From NCBI GenBank assembly GCA_002699335.1, contig PACG01000042.1, positions 4,472 through 10,434 of the forward strand: DNA of 5,963 nucleotides. The letters run 5' to 3'. A program made the position numbers and the translations under genes. The stretch is from Candidatus Poribacteria bacterium (GTDB lineage: Bacteria > Poribacteria > WGA-4E > UBA9662). Positions 1-5,871 of the stretch are shown here, piece by piece. The stretch's first letter is position 1; each line of letters begins with the position of its first letter. Under the pieces are notes generated by a model. That model was given only the letters and a program-made list of their open reading frames with translations, ran no database searches and was not told where the DNA came from.

Positions 1-2
1 AG

Positions 3-212
3 GTTGAGCCTGATCCCAAAATTAAGATTAAATTACTGGCCTTACATCATGTTCAATTCGGTCTATCTCCAGCGGAAGTTTCGAAGATGGTATTGGCCAA
101 AGAGAAAACGTTGCCTTCATGGGTAGATGCTTGTGGTGAAGTCTGGAATTGTTTTGGTGATGAAGAAGGCAATATCCAAAACATCGGTCATCGTACCTGG
201 GCTCTAATATAG
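3..212 (+). pseudogene. Degraded helix-turn-helix transposase-like fragment, 3' end
   Basis: The frame is open from the left edge to a TAG at 210-212, giving 69 residues with no start in view. The stretch with KIKIKLLALHHVQFGLSPAEV followed by LPSWVDAC resembles the helix-turn-helix at the N-terminus of IS630-type and related transposases: a run of basic and hydrophobic residues, then G-L-S-x-x-E-V, then a recognition helix and a W-V. After that the frame drifts into sequence that no longer looks like the family (EVWNCFGDEEGNIQNIGHR) and stops, with no catalytic domain following. I infer a truncated or frameshifted transposase or HTH remnant. It could instead be the genuine C-terminus of a small HTH protein that begins outside the window; the sequence to the left would decide. 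Confidence 0.45.
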
Positions 213-229
213 GTAATTATTTGACGTAA

Positions 230-266
230 TTGGTATAATTATAATTCTCTCATACTTTGGTATAAA
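230..266 (+). promoter_or_regulatory. Two extended -10-like promoter motifs upstream of selD
   Basis: In a very AT-rich stretch there are two near-identical motifs, TTGGTATAAT (230-239) and TTTGGTATAAA (257-266 plus flank), each of the form TGn-TATAAN, the extended -10 signature that can work without a good -35. A second TATAAT sits at 240-245. These are the best promoter candidates for selD. A transcript from either would have a leader of roughly 150-190 nt before the ATG at 430. The TTGACG at 221-226 is too close to the TATAAT boxes (7 or 13 nt) to be a normal -35. The rest of 213-429 holds no gene that I can recognise. The call is inferred from motif shape only. Confidence 0.3.
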
Positions 267-429
267 TGTCAAAACAGCAAAATACAGTCAGTGTTCGCTC
301 TCGTCTACACCTAATGTGAGTCAAAGCATCAGGAAGGAATGATATCCGACGTACCTAACATGGCCCCTTGATTGGATTATTAATGATATGTTATCATCCA
401 CAGGTTATGTTGGCACAGAAATTACAGAT

Positions 430-1488
430 ATGACAAGTAAAAAAATTCGGTTGACCCAAACCGTTAAGTCCGCTGGCTGAGCGTCGAAGTTGGATCCGGG
501 GGATCTGCACACTGTCTTAGCCCGAGTGCCGAAGGTAATCGATGATAATCTACTGGTCGGAACTGAAACCAAAGATGATGCCAGCGTTTATCAGCTTAGT
601 GCCGATCTGGCTATTATCAACACCGCTGACTATTTCACGCCGATTGTAGATGACCCCTATACCTTTGGTGCTATTGCTGCTACCAATGCCCTCAGTGACG
701 TCTATAGCATGGGCGGTATTCCCAAAACCGCACTCAACATCGTCTGCTGGAACGACGACCAACTTGACTTAGAGATTTTATCGGAGATTTTGAGTGGTGG
801 AGCCGATAAGGTCAAACAAGCGGGCGGCGTTGTTGCAGGCGGGCATACAGTGACAGGACCAGAACTGTTGTACGGCTTGGCACTGACGGGCATAATCCAT
901 CCAAATCAAGTAGTTCGAAACTGCGGAGCCCAACCTGGCGATCTCCTGATCTTAACTAAACGGCTCGGCATTGGCATTGTCACTACCGGGTTAAAGTTCG
1001 ATCAAGTCGGCGAAACTATTTTACCAACAGTCGTTGAATCGATGACCCGTTTGAATCAAAATGCTGCTGAAATCATGCTGCGGCATCAGGTCACCGCTTG
1101 CACCGACATTACGGGCTATGGGCTACTAGGGCACGCCGAAGAGATGGCCAACGGGAGCCAGGTTTCGATTGAGATCTTTTCTCAGCAGATCCCTTATTTT
1201 GATGAAGTGCCAGATCTGGTTCGACAAGGAGTGGCTACCAGAGCCTCCCAAGCTAACCAATGTTTTCTGCGAAACAAAGTCTGTTTTGACAACAGTGTAG
1301 ATCCGATTTTTCGGCAAATTTTAATGGAAGCGGAAACATCGGGAGGCCTGCTTTTCGCCGTGCCGGAGGATCAAGCACAAACAGCAGTCGATAAATTACA
1401 GCAAACGGATTGCCCGGAAGCAGCTATCGTTGGACAGGTCCAAACCGATTCTGAGTTGATGGACGACTTTACTATTCAAGTTGTTTAA
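430..1488 (+). CDS. selD: Selenophosphate synthetase SelD, selenocysteine-containing (UGA at codon 17)
   Basis: SelD makes monoselenophosphate from selenide and ATP, the selenium donor for selenocysteyn-tRNA and 2-selenouridine; it is cytosolic. The protein is 352 residues with the in-frame TGA (478-480) read as Sec. Upstream of the TGA the frame gives KIRLTQTVKSAG, the conserved SelD N-terminus, so Sec falls at residue 17 and Lys at 20, matching E. coli Cys17 and Lys20. Other family marks are LLVGTETKDDA (Asp50), IAATNALSDVYSMGG (Asp90), AGGHT near 136-140, the C-terminal AIRS-type domain with TDITGYGLLGH (Asp226), and AETSGGLL near 301. These Asp positions agree with the Mg/ATP ligands known in E. 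coli (51, 91, 227). I chose ATG 430 because it gives the family's usual length; an in-frame ATG at 388 would add 14 residues, and neither has a clear Shine-Dalgarno. A call beginning at TTG 490 would lack the catalytic loop. No other selenium gene is visible nearby. Confidence 0.93.
478..480 (+). other. selD: In-frame UGA, predicted selenocysteine codon of selD
   Basis: This TGA interrupts the selD frame between the conserved segments TVKSAG and ASKLDPGDL. It occupies exactly the position of the catalytic Cys (or Sec) in SelD proteins. The frame is open and homologous on both sides, which argues against an ordinary stop or a sequencing error. TGA is also used as a normal stop in this window (the YmdB gene ends with it), and Trp is encoded by TGG throughout, so a general reassignment of UGA is unlikely. 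Confidence 0.9.
488..513 (+). promoter_or_regulatory. Candidate bacterial SECIS hairpin directly after the selD UGA
   Basis: A hairpin can form with GGATCC (492-497) pairing to GGATCT (501-506): five Watson-Crick pairs plus one G-U, around a three-base loop GGG (498-500). A short lower helix AGT/ACT (488-490 with 511-513) is possible across an internal bulge. The apical loop begins 17 nt after the UGA and starts with G. Both features fit what is known of bacterial SECIS elements, which lie within the coding region just downstream of the UGA and present a G in the loop to SelB. Pairing was done by hand; no folding energy was computed. Confidence 0.6.
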
Positions 1489-1771
1489 CTATTGCAGATA
1501 TAGCTTAACTAGCGGTCGGATAGTACGATGAACTACAAACACAGATAGTACGTTGGGAATTGGACGTGTCTTTAAGTTGGCGCAAATGAGGGACGATAGT
1601 AGCAGGCTACATTGTGGATTGGGATACTGATAAAGGTCGAGTAACCGGAGTTCGAGATTTGCCCTTGAAACTAGAGAGTAGAGCTGATCGTTTCGCTAAT
1701 AGATTGCAGATAACGTCGTTACTTTGTAAAAGCCTCTTTATACAAATAGGCCCTTACGCATGGAGGTCGGC
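1489..1771 (+). other. Intergenic region between selD and the YmdB gene, no intact gene
   Basis: This 283-bp stretch has no credible complete gene. One frame is open from 1524 to a TGA at 1587-1589 and again from 1590 to about 1772. It includes IVAGYIVDWDTDKGRVTGVR, which has a protein-like composition reminiscent of beta-strand segments in oxidoreductases, but no start codon, no ribosome site and no family I can name. It may be a relic of a displaced gene. A weak -10-like TATACA (1739-1744) lies just before the YmdB start without a convincing -35. I saw no GC-rich hairpin followed by a T-run, so no terminator for selD can be called. Confidence 0.4.
1762..1767 (+). promoter_or_regulatory. Shine-Dalgarno sequence that fixes the YmdB start at GTG 1772
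   Basis: GGAGGT lies four bases (1768-1771) before the GTG at 1772-1774, or five from the GGAGG core, a good distance for initiation. The competing upstream ATG at 1760 overlaps this site and has no Shine-Dalgarno of its own. Confidence 0.8.
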
Positions 1772-2584
1772 GTGAAAATCGCATTTGTTGGTGACGTAGT
1801 CGGTAAACCAGGACGACTGGCGGTTCGATCATTGCTTCCCAAATTGATAACAGACTCAAGTGAATTTGATGCCATTATCATCAACGGTGAGAACTCGTCC
1901 GGCTTTCGTGGTATTACACATCGAATCTTCAAGGAACTTATTCGGGCCGGTGCCACAGTGGTTACTACTGGTAATCATGTCTGGGCGCAACAAGATGTAT
2001 TCAACTTTATCGACGATGAACCCCGTATAGTCCGACCGGCCAACTACCCCGCCGGCGTGCCAGGACGAGGCTTTACGGTTGTCACACTCAACGACGGTCG
2101 TAAATTAGGGGTCATTAACTTAGCCGGTCAGCTTTTTATGCCGAGTTTCGACAATCCGTTTCGAGCCTTAGACCGGATTTTACCACAGGTGGTTTCGGAA
2201 GCAGACTCTATTATAGTTGACTTTCACGCTGAAGCCACCTCAGAGAAAATCGCTATGGGGTGGTACGCAGATGGCCGAGTCAGCGCAGTAGTCGGTACAC
2301 ATACCCATGTCCAAACCGCAGATGAACGGGTTTTACCAAAAGGAACAGCCTACATTACGGACGTTGGTATGACCGGCCCACACGATTCGGTACTTGGGAT
2401 TCGGACCCATCTAGTGCTAGAAAACTTTTCCACTATGTTGCCGTCTAGATTTCAGGCGGCAGAAGGCGACATCAAACTCTGCGGCGTAACAATGAAAATT
2501 GACAACGAAACTGGAAAAGCGGAGTCAATTGATCGCTTTCAACTCTCGTTACCGCAAGATTTCCCTGTATCCGATAGGTCTTGA
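1772..2584 (+). CDS. ymdB: YmdB-family (TIGR00282) metallophosphoesterase
   Basis: This encodes 270 residues from a GTG start. The family is a cytosolic dinuclear-metal phosphoesterase; B. subtilis YmdB hydrolyses 2',3'-cyclic nucleotides and affects biofilm and motility decisions. It is unrelated to the E. coli macrodomain protein also named YmdB. The sequence shows the whole ligand set: IAFVGDVVGKPGR with Asp8, IIINGENSSG with Glu40-Asn41, TTGNHVW with Asn68-His69, IVDFHAEATSEK with Asp150 and His152, and GTHTHVQT with His177 and His179. The conserved ITDVGMTGPHDSVLGI follows near 195-210. The length is normal for the family. The GTG start gives the typical family N-terminus MKIAFVGDVVG and has GGAGGT before it; starting at ATG 1760 would add four uncharacteristic residues. 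It ends in TGA. The next gene, dxs, follows 100 bp later on the same strand; rny, a frequent partner of this family, is not in view. Confidence 0.93.
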   Translation: MKIAFVGDVVGKPGRLAVRSLLPKLITDSSEFDAIIINGENSSGFRGITHRIFKELIRAGATVVTTGNHVWAQQDVFNFIDDEPRIVRPANYPAGVPGRGFTVVTLNDGRKLGVINLAGQLFMPSFDNPFRALDRILPQVVSEADSIIVDFHAEATSEKIAMGWYADGRVSAVVGTHTHVQTADERVLPKGTAYITDVGMTGPHDSVLGIRTHLVLENFSTMLPSRFQAAEGDIKLCGVTMKIDNETGKAESIDRFQLSLPQDFPVSDRS

Positions 2585-2596
2585 GTGCGATATCAA

Positions 2597-2635
2597 TGGT
2601 CAGTTATTCGTTTCCAAAACACTGGCCGCTGACCA
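2597..2635 (+). repeat. 7-bp inverted repeat in the YmdB-dxs gap
   Basis: TGGTCAG (2597-2603) and CTGACCA (2629-2635) are perfect reverse complements separated by 25 nt, starting 12 nt after the YmdB stop. The RNA could form a stem-loop. There is no T-run after it and the loop is long, so it is not a standard intrinsic terminator. It may be an operator-like palindrome, a weak transcript-end structure, or chance. Confidence 0.3.
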
Positions 2636-2684
2636 CTAATTTAATTGCTTCCCATTATCATATTGCCCGGAGATTTCTCAGCAA

Positions 2685-4544
2685 ATGAACTTCCTACACC
2701 AAATTGATAGCCCAGACGATCTTAGAAAACTCTCCAAGGAAGAAATGAAGCTACTGGCGGACGAGATTCGCCAGTATTTGATTTCTGTTCTGTCTCAAAC
2801 ACCGGGGCATTTTGCACCTAACTTCGGTACTATTGAGTTAGCAATTGCCCTGCACAAGGTCTTTAATACGCCTCACGACAAAGTGATCTGGGATATTGGT
2901 CATCAAGCCTATCCGCATAAAATCCTGACTGGACGGAGAGACCAGCTTCCGTCTATCCGCCAACACGGTGGAATCAGTGGCTTTTTGCATCGAGGTGAGA
3001 GTGAATACGATGTTTTTGGCGCCGGCCATTCCAGTACTTCGCTAGCCGCCGCTCTTGGGATTGCCTCAGCGAGAGATCTGAAGCAAGAGGCTTTCAAAGT
3101 CGTAGCGGTGATCGGTGATGGTGGGCTCACAGGTGGTATGGCCTTTGAAGCCATGAATGTGGCAGGTGACTATGAGAAAGATCTGATTATGGTCCTTAAC
3201 GATAACCAGATGTCGATTTCGGCTACAGTGGGGGCTTTTGCCAAATACTTCAGCCGTCTAACTGCTAGCCCAACCTATAATGTGTTCCGGACAAAGTTGA
3301 AAGAATTTCTCAACCATGTGCCCTCTGATGCTCGCCAGGTGGTCAAGCGCCTAGAAGCTGCGATCAAACCCGGCATGCTGTTTGAGGAGTTTGGGTTCCG
3401 CTATTTTGGGCCAATTGATGGGCACGACCTGGATCTGCTACTGGAGATGTTCACCCATGTCAAAGATCTTTCGCACCCGATTCTAGTTCATGTGCTAACT
3501 AAAAAAGGCAAAGGTTGTCAAATAGCAGAAGACGATCCAGTTGGCTTTTACAGTGTCAGCAATAAGTTTAATCCAGCGACAGGCCAGTCATTGACAGCGG
3601 GTTCTACCACGCCTAAATATACTGACGTATTCAGTCAAACGCTGGTCAAATTAGCCAAAACCGACCAGCGTTTGGTCGCTATTACTGCAGCGATGCCAAC
3701 GGGTACAGGTTTAGACACGTTTCAGAATGAGTATCCAGACCGATTTTTTGATGTGGGGTTAGCCGAACAGTGTGCAGTGACGTTTGGTGCAGGGTTAGCC
3801 ACGGAGAATTTGAAACCAGTAATTGCCATCTACTCGACATTTTTGCAAAGGTCCTACGATCAGATCGTACACGACGTTTGTATTCAGAACTTGCCTGTTA
3901 CTTTCGCATTGGATCGAGCCGGTCTAGTCGGTGCTGACGGGCCCACTCACCACGGAGTGTTCGACTTCTCTTACCTGCGGCACCTGCCCCACATAGTGAT
4001 AATGGCACCCAAGGATGAAAACGAACTACAATCAATGGTCAAGACCGCTGTCGATTACGAGGATGGCCCTGTTGCCCTCCGTTATCCACGGGGTTCAGGT
4101 GTCGGCGTCCCACTTTCCGACCAACCTTCGGCTTTGCCAATTGGAAAGGCTGAAGTTCTCAAAGAGGGTTTAGATTTGCTGATTTTAGCCATCGGTAATC
4201 GGGTCTATCCTGGGCTGGAAGCTGCTAATGTTTTGATGGATATAGGGATTAATGCTACCGTTATCAACGCCAGGTTCGTCAAACCGCTGGATATCGATCT
4301 AATTGCTCCTTTAGCCGAAAAAATTGGAAAAGTCATCACTGTCGAAGATCATGTCCTGGCAGGCGGTTTCGGTAGTGCAGTAATTGAAATGTTCGCCGAT
4401 CAAGGCATTTCAGCTCACGTCAGGCGACTTGGAATTCCAGACGAATTTGTGGAACATGGCGATGTCAAGGTTCTCTACAACCAGTATGGTTATGATGAAC
4501 AGGGAATCATAAAAGCGGGGCAAGACCTATTGTCCCTTGAATAG
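2685..4544 (+). CDS. dxs: 1-deoxy-D-xylulose-5-phosphate synthase
   Basis: Dxs condenses pyruvate and glyceraldehyde 3-phosphate to DXP, with thiamine diphosphate and Mg2+, with release of CO2. This is the entry step of the MEP isoprenoid pathway and also feeds thiamine and pyridoxal synthesis. The 619 residues match the usual length (about 620). In order: GHFAPNFGTIELA with His42, DIGHQAYPHKILTGRR (70-85), FGAGHSSTS (111-119), the TPP/Mg motif GDGGLTGGMAFEAMN (144-158) followed by LNDNQMSIS (171-179), then the pyrimidine-domain catalytic Glu361 in DVGLAEQ, substrate residues Arg389 (LQRSYDQ), Arg411 and Asp418 (DRAGLVGADGPTHHG), His422 and Arg467 (RYPRG), and the C-terminal transketolase domain to about 615. 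These align with E. coli His49, Glu370, Arg398, Arg420, Asp427, His431 and Arg478. ATG 2685 gives the common MNFLxxIDSPxDL start; the only upstream purine stretch, GGAG at 2669, is rather far. Stop is TAG. Nothing suggests damage. Confidence 0.97.
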   Translation: MNFLHQIDSPDDLRKLSKEEMKLLADEIRQYLISVLSQTPGHFAPNFGTIELAIALHKVFNTPHDKVIWDIGHQAYPHKILTGRRDQLPSIRQHGGISGFLHRGESEYDVFGAGHSSTSLAAALGIASARDLKQEAFKVVAVIGDGGLTGGMAFEAMNVAGDYEKDLIMVLNDNQMSISATVGAFAKYFSRLTASPTYNVFRTKLKEFLNHVPSDARQVVKRLEAAIKPGMLFEEFGFRYFGPIDGHDLDLLLEMFTHVKDLSHPILVHVLTKKGKGCQIAEDDPVGFYSVSNKFNPATGQSLTAGSTTPKYTDVFSQTLVKLAKTDQRLVAITAAMPTGTGLDTFQNEYPDRFFDVGLAEQCAVTFGAGLATENLKPVIAIYSTFLQRSYDQIVHDVCIQNLPVTFALDRAGLVGADGPTHHGVFDFSYLRHLPHIVIMAPKDENELQSMVKTAVDYEDGPVALRYPRGSGVGVPLSDQPSALPIGKAEVLKEGLDLLILAIGNRVYPGLEAANVLMDIGINATVINARFVKPLDIDLIAPLAEKIGKVITVEDHVLAGGFGSAVIEMFADQGISAHVRRLGIPDEFVEHGDVKVLYNQYGYDEQGIIKAGQDLLSLE

Positions 4545-4770
4545 TAAATTTAGACTGGTGCATAGCAGTTGGTTTCATCATAAAGTTTAAGAAGAGACAT
4601 GTGGATGTTGGGTAGAATAAGAAGATAAACCAATCAGAGAGATAAGAGAAATGGACAACTTCGCTGTTAAATAGCTACACCGGCCGACTCAATTGCCCTA
4701 GAGAGTAAACGACAGAGTAAGATAAAGTGCGGGAAATCCCCAGAAAATGAGATGGAAGTTTGGAGGTTAA
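4545..4770. other. Gene-free stretch downstream of dxs
   Basis: These 226 bases are rich in stops in all six frames and show no recognisable protein, RNA gene or clear terminator. The composition is purine-rich on the plus strand (for example around 4590-4660). It runs up to a TTAA (4767-4770) that borders the end of the IS5-type remnant. Confidence 0.5.
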
Positions 4771-4786
4771 GAGGCTGTTTGACAGG
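4771..4786 (-). repeat. Probable terminal inverted repeat of the IS5-type element
   Basis: GAGGCTGTTTGACAGG resembles the outer ends of many IS5-family elements, which often start GAGGCTGTTT or GGGGCTGTTT. It lies about 40 bp beyond the end of the transposase homology, as expected. It is preceded by TTAA (4767-4770), a plausible remnant of the short TA-rich target duplication. The partner repeat is not in the window. Confidence 0.55.
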
Positions 4787-4945
4787 TATTTTATTCGTTT
4801 GAGCGTCAGTTGAATCCGCTTCTCTAACCAATCATGGCAATGTAAATCATGTTCTCCGAGTTGCTGACTTTGGAGCGCGTCGTCTCAACTCCAGCTTCGA
4901 TGCCAAGCCAAGGCCTGTTCCACAACCATAAACTGAGTTGGACCT
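4771..4945 (-). mobile_element. IS5-family insertion sequence remnant (3' end of transposase plus terminal end)
   Basis: Reading the minus strand, one frame gives GPTQFMVVEQALAWHRSWS (4944 down to 4888) and then a TGA. A second frame takes over with ETTRSKVSNSENMIYIAMIG (4886 down to 4827) and then a TAG. Joined, these match the C-terminal end of IS5-type DDE transposases, where a W-V-V-E-x-x-x-A-W segment containing the catalytic Glu is followed about 35 residues on by E-x-M-I-Y-I-A-M-I. At least one frameshift separates them, so the gene is dead. The non-coding end GAGGCTGTTTGACAGG follows at 4771-4786. Only the last sixty or so codons survive; the N-terminal part is missing, and IS1-like sequence starts where it should be. 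Confidence 0.75.
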
Positions 4946-4949
4946 TATA

Positions 4950-5435
4950 ACTAGTTTCTGCTTCCTCGCCCAGCTATTTGGCATCTCCCCAACAACTACA
5001 TATTAATGGGTATCCAGATTTCAATCGCACCAAGGGAAGCGATTGTGGCCTAGGGTATCAAGGAAATTGAATCGACCAAATGTGGCACTTCCTAGGCTCA
5101 AAAAAACAAAAAAAATGAATTGTCACGGCCCGAGACTGTCACACACGACCGACTGTAGCCAGAGTTGTCATTGGCTGTAATACAGTAACAGTACGAAGGT
5201 TAGAAAAAAATTAAGCCCTTGAAGCGGTGTTGCTTCTACACCAGCCACGGGATGGCCTTCGCCAAAGTATTACCGGCCAAGCAATATGTGGTGGGTATAA
5301 AGTCGGACTGTACCATCGAACAGGACAACTCGAACACCTATCATTATCTGGGCCGGATGCCGCGAAGGAGCAAAATCGCTAGTTGTGGCGAAGAGATGGT
5401 CTCCCTTTCTCTTAGGCTTTGGCTAGCTCTAACCA
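4950..5435 (+). mobile_element. IS1-family transposase remnant with internal stops and frameshifts
   Basis: The plus strand holds pieces of one IS1-type transposase. From 5071, IDQMWHFLGSKKQKK matches the family's first-Asp motif (I-D-E-M/L-W); then comes a TGA at 5116 where the family usually has Trp, then IVTARDCHTRPTVARVVIGC and TVTVRRLEKN ending at a TAA in an A-rich tract. After a shift at the A7 run (5204-5210) the frame gives KKIKPLKRCCFYTSHGMAF, VLPAKQYVVG, then CTIEQDNSNTYHYLGRMPRR and [16 protein letters not shown] to about 5435. The third acidic residue, Glu in TIEQ (5318-5320), is kept, but the second Asp (usually Y-T-D-D-W) reads Ser-His-Gly. LAQLFGISPTTTY followed by a stop and WV (4965-5012) may be the N-terminal helix-turn-helix, in another frame; that part is less certain. 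The element is inactive, and its outer repeats are not recognisable. Confidence 0.75.
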
Positions 5436-5609
5436 CACTGCAGGTCTGCCAAGTTTTTCGGCGCCCAAGGTCTCTGTGGCACAACGGGGTTTTTCAGGGG
5501 ACGATCCCAAGATTCCGTAAACCTGGACGCCCAGGCGGCGGAGGGCTTCGGTGTGAACTGGCCCCATGAATACGGTACCAATGACGGCTGTGGCCAGATT
5601 GTTTGCCAT
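5412..5609 (-). pseudogene. Gfo/Idh/MocA-family oxidoreductase, N-terminal remnant
   Basis: The minus-strand frame starts at ATG 5609 with [20 protein letters not shown], then [20 protein letters not shown] and a few more residues ending about LGAEKLGRP. This is the first beta-alpha-beta of the NAD(P)-binding Rossmann fold of the family, which normally oxidises sugars, inositols or related polyols and has about 330-400 residues. Homology stops near residue 53-55 (about 5445), and the frame ends at 5412 after residues that are antisense to the IS1-type fragment. The dinucleotide motif is also damaged: the usual G-T-G-F-M-G reads G-T-V-F-M-G. An AGGGAG ribosome site six bases before the ATG shows the start was once functional. 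I infer loss of about 85% of the gene at the IS1 junction. The substrate cannot be told from this piece. Confidence 0.85.
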
Positions 5610-5615
5610 GTTGTG

Positions 5616-5621
5616 CTCCCT
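5616..5621 (-). promoter_or_regulatory. Shine-Dalgarno of the oxidoreductase remnant
   Basis: On the minus strand AGGGAG, overlapping the TAG stop of the upstream isomerase fragment, lies six bases before ATG 5609. The tight 10-bp gap between the two frames shows that they were translated from one message. Confidence 0.65.
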
Positions 5622-5748
5622 ATAGACCGGCTTCCTCGGCATAGCGTCGCATGTACTTTAGGGTAGTTTTCAGTTTCTCCGGTGGTGTGTGCTCAACAAT
5701 CAAACAACCATCTAGACCCAATGCCTCTTCCAACCTTGTCGACACCAT
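5620..5748 (-). pseudogene. Sugar-phosphate isomerase/epimerase-like C-terminal remnant
   Basis: The minus-strand frame carries RLEEALGLDGCLIVEHTPPE followed by [18 protein letters not shown] and a TAG at 5620. This matches the usual C-terminus of TIM-barrel (AP endonuclease 2-type) sugar-phosphate isomerases/epimerases: an L-x-x-L-G-Y-D-G strand, I-V-E-H, then a final helix ending near A-E-x-A-G-L. Such proteins are often encoded next to Gfo/Idh/MocA oxidoreductases, as here. The frame is open back to about 5817, but those residues do not look like the family, and a full protein would need some 230 more residues, whereas an aldehyde dehydrogenase end lies only about 120 bp further on. I infer an internal deletion that left only the tail. 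The ATG at 5748 is an accidental in-frame Met. Confidence 0.65.
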
Positions 5749-5871
5749 TTGCAGTAATGAGAGGAAACTCCTTACTATTTTAGTCTCTTCCTTTTTCCAA
5801 ACAGGTTCTAAGCAGAATCAACTCCCTTGCACAATAAGATGGAATACTCCCTGTAATCAGATTAGCTTCTG

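Noticed and set aside
221..245. TTGACG plus TATAAT as a classical sigma-70 promoter
   Set aside because: The spacing is 7 or 13 nt, far short of the 16-18 nt needed.
331..371. AGGAAGGA followed by ATG (339) as a small gene
   Set aside because: The purine run touches the ATG with no spacer, and the frame stops after 10 codons.
490..1488. SelD starting at TTG 490
   Set aside because: The in-frame sequence upstream of the TGA encodes the conserved SelD N-terminus with the catalytic position, so 490 is an internal Leu codon.
1587..1589. TGA inside a longer open frame as a second selenocysteine codon
   Set aside because: There is no start codon, no recognised protein family and no conserved redox motif around it.
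1640..1665. GGAGTTCGAGATTT as the T-loop of a tRNA, possibly tRNA-Sec
   Set aside because: No matching acceptor, anticodon or D-arm could be found around it.
2838..3154. Minus-strand open frames inside dxs
   Set aside because: They lie wholly antisense to well-conserved dxs motifs and show no family features.
5116..5118. UGA at a Trp position in the IS1 remnant as evidence that UGA codes Trp in this organism
   Set aside because: The intact genes use TGG for Trp, the YmdB gene ends in TGA, and the IS1 remnant has other stops and frameshifts, so this is decay.
5219..5569. A 116-codon plus-strand open frame as an intact gene
   Set aside because: Its first about 70 codons are the C-terminal part of an IS1-type transposase and the rest is antisense to the oxidoreductase remnant; it is a chance fusion.
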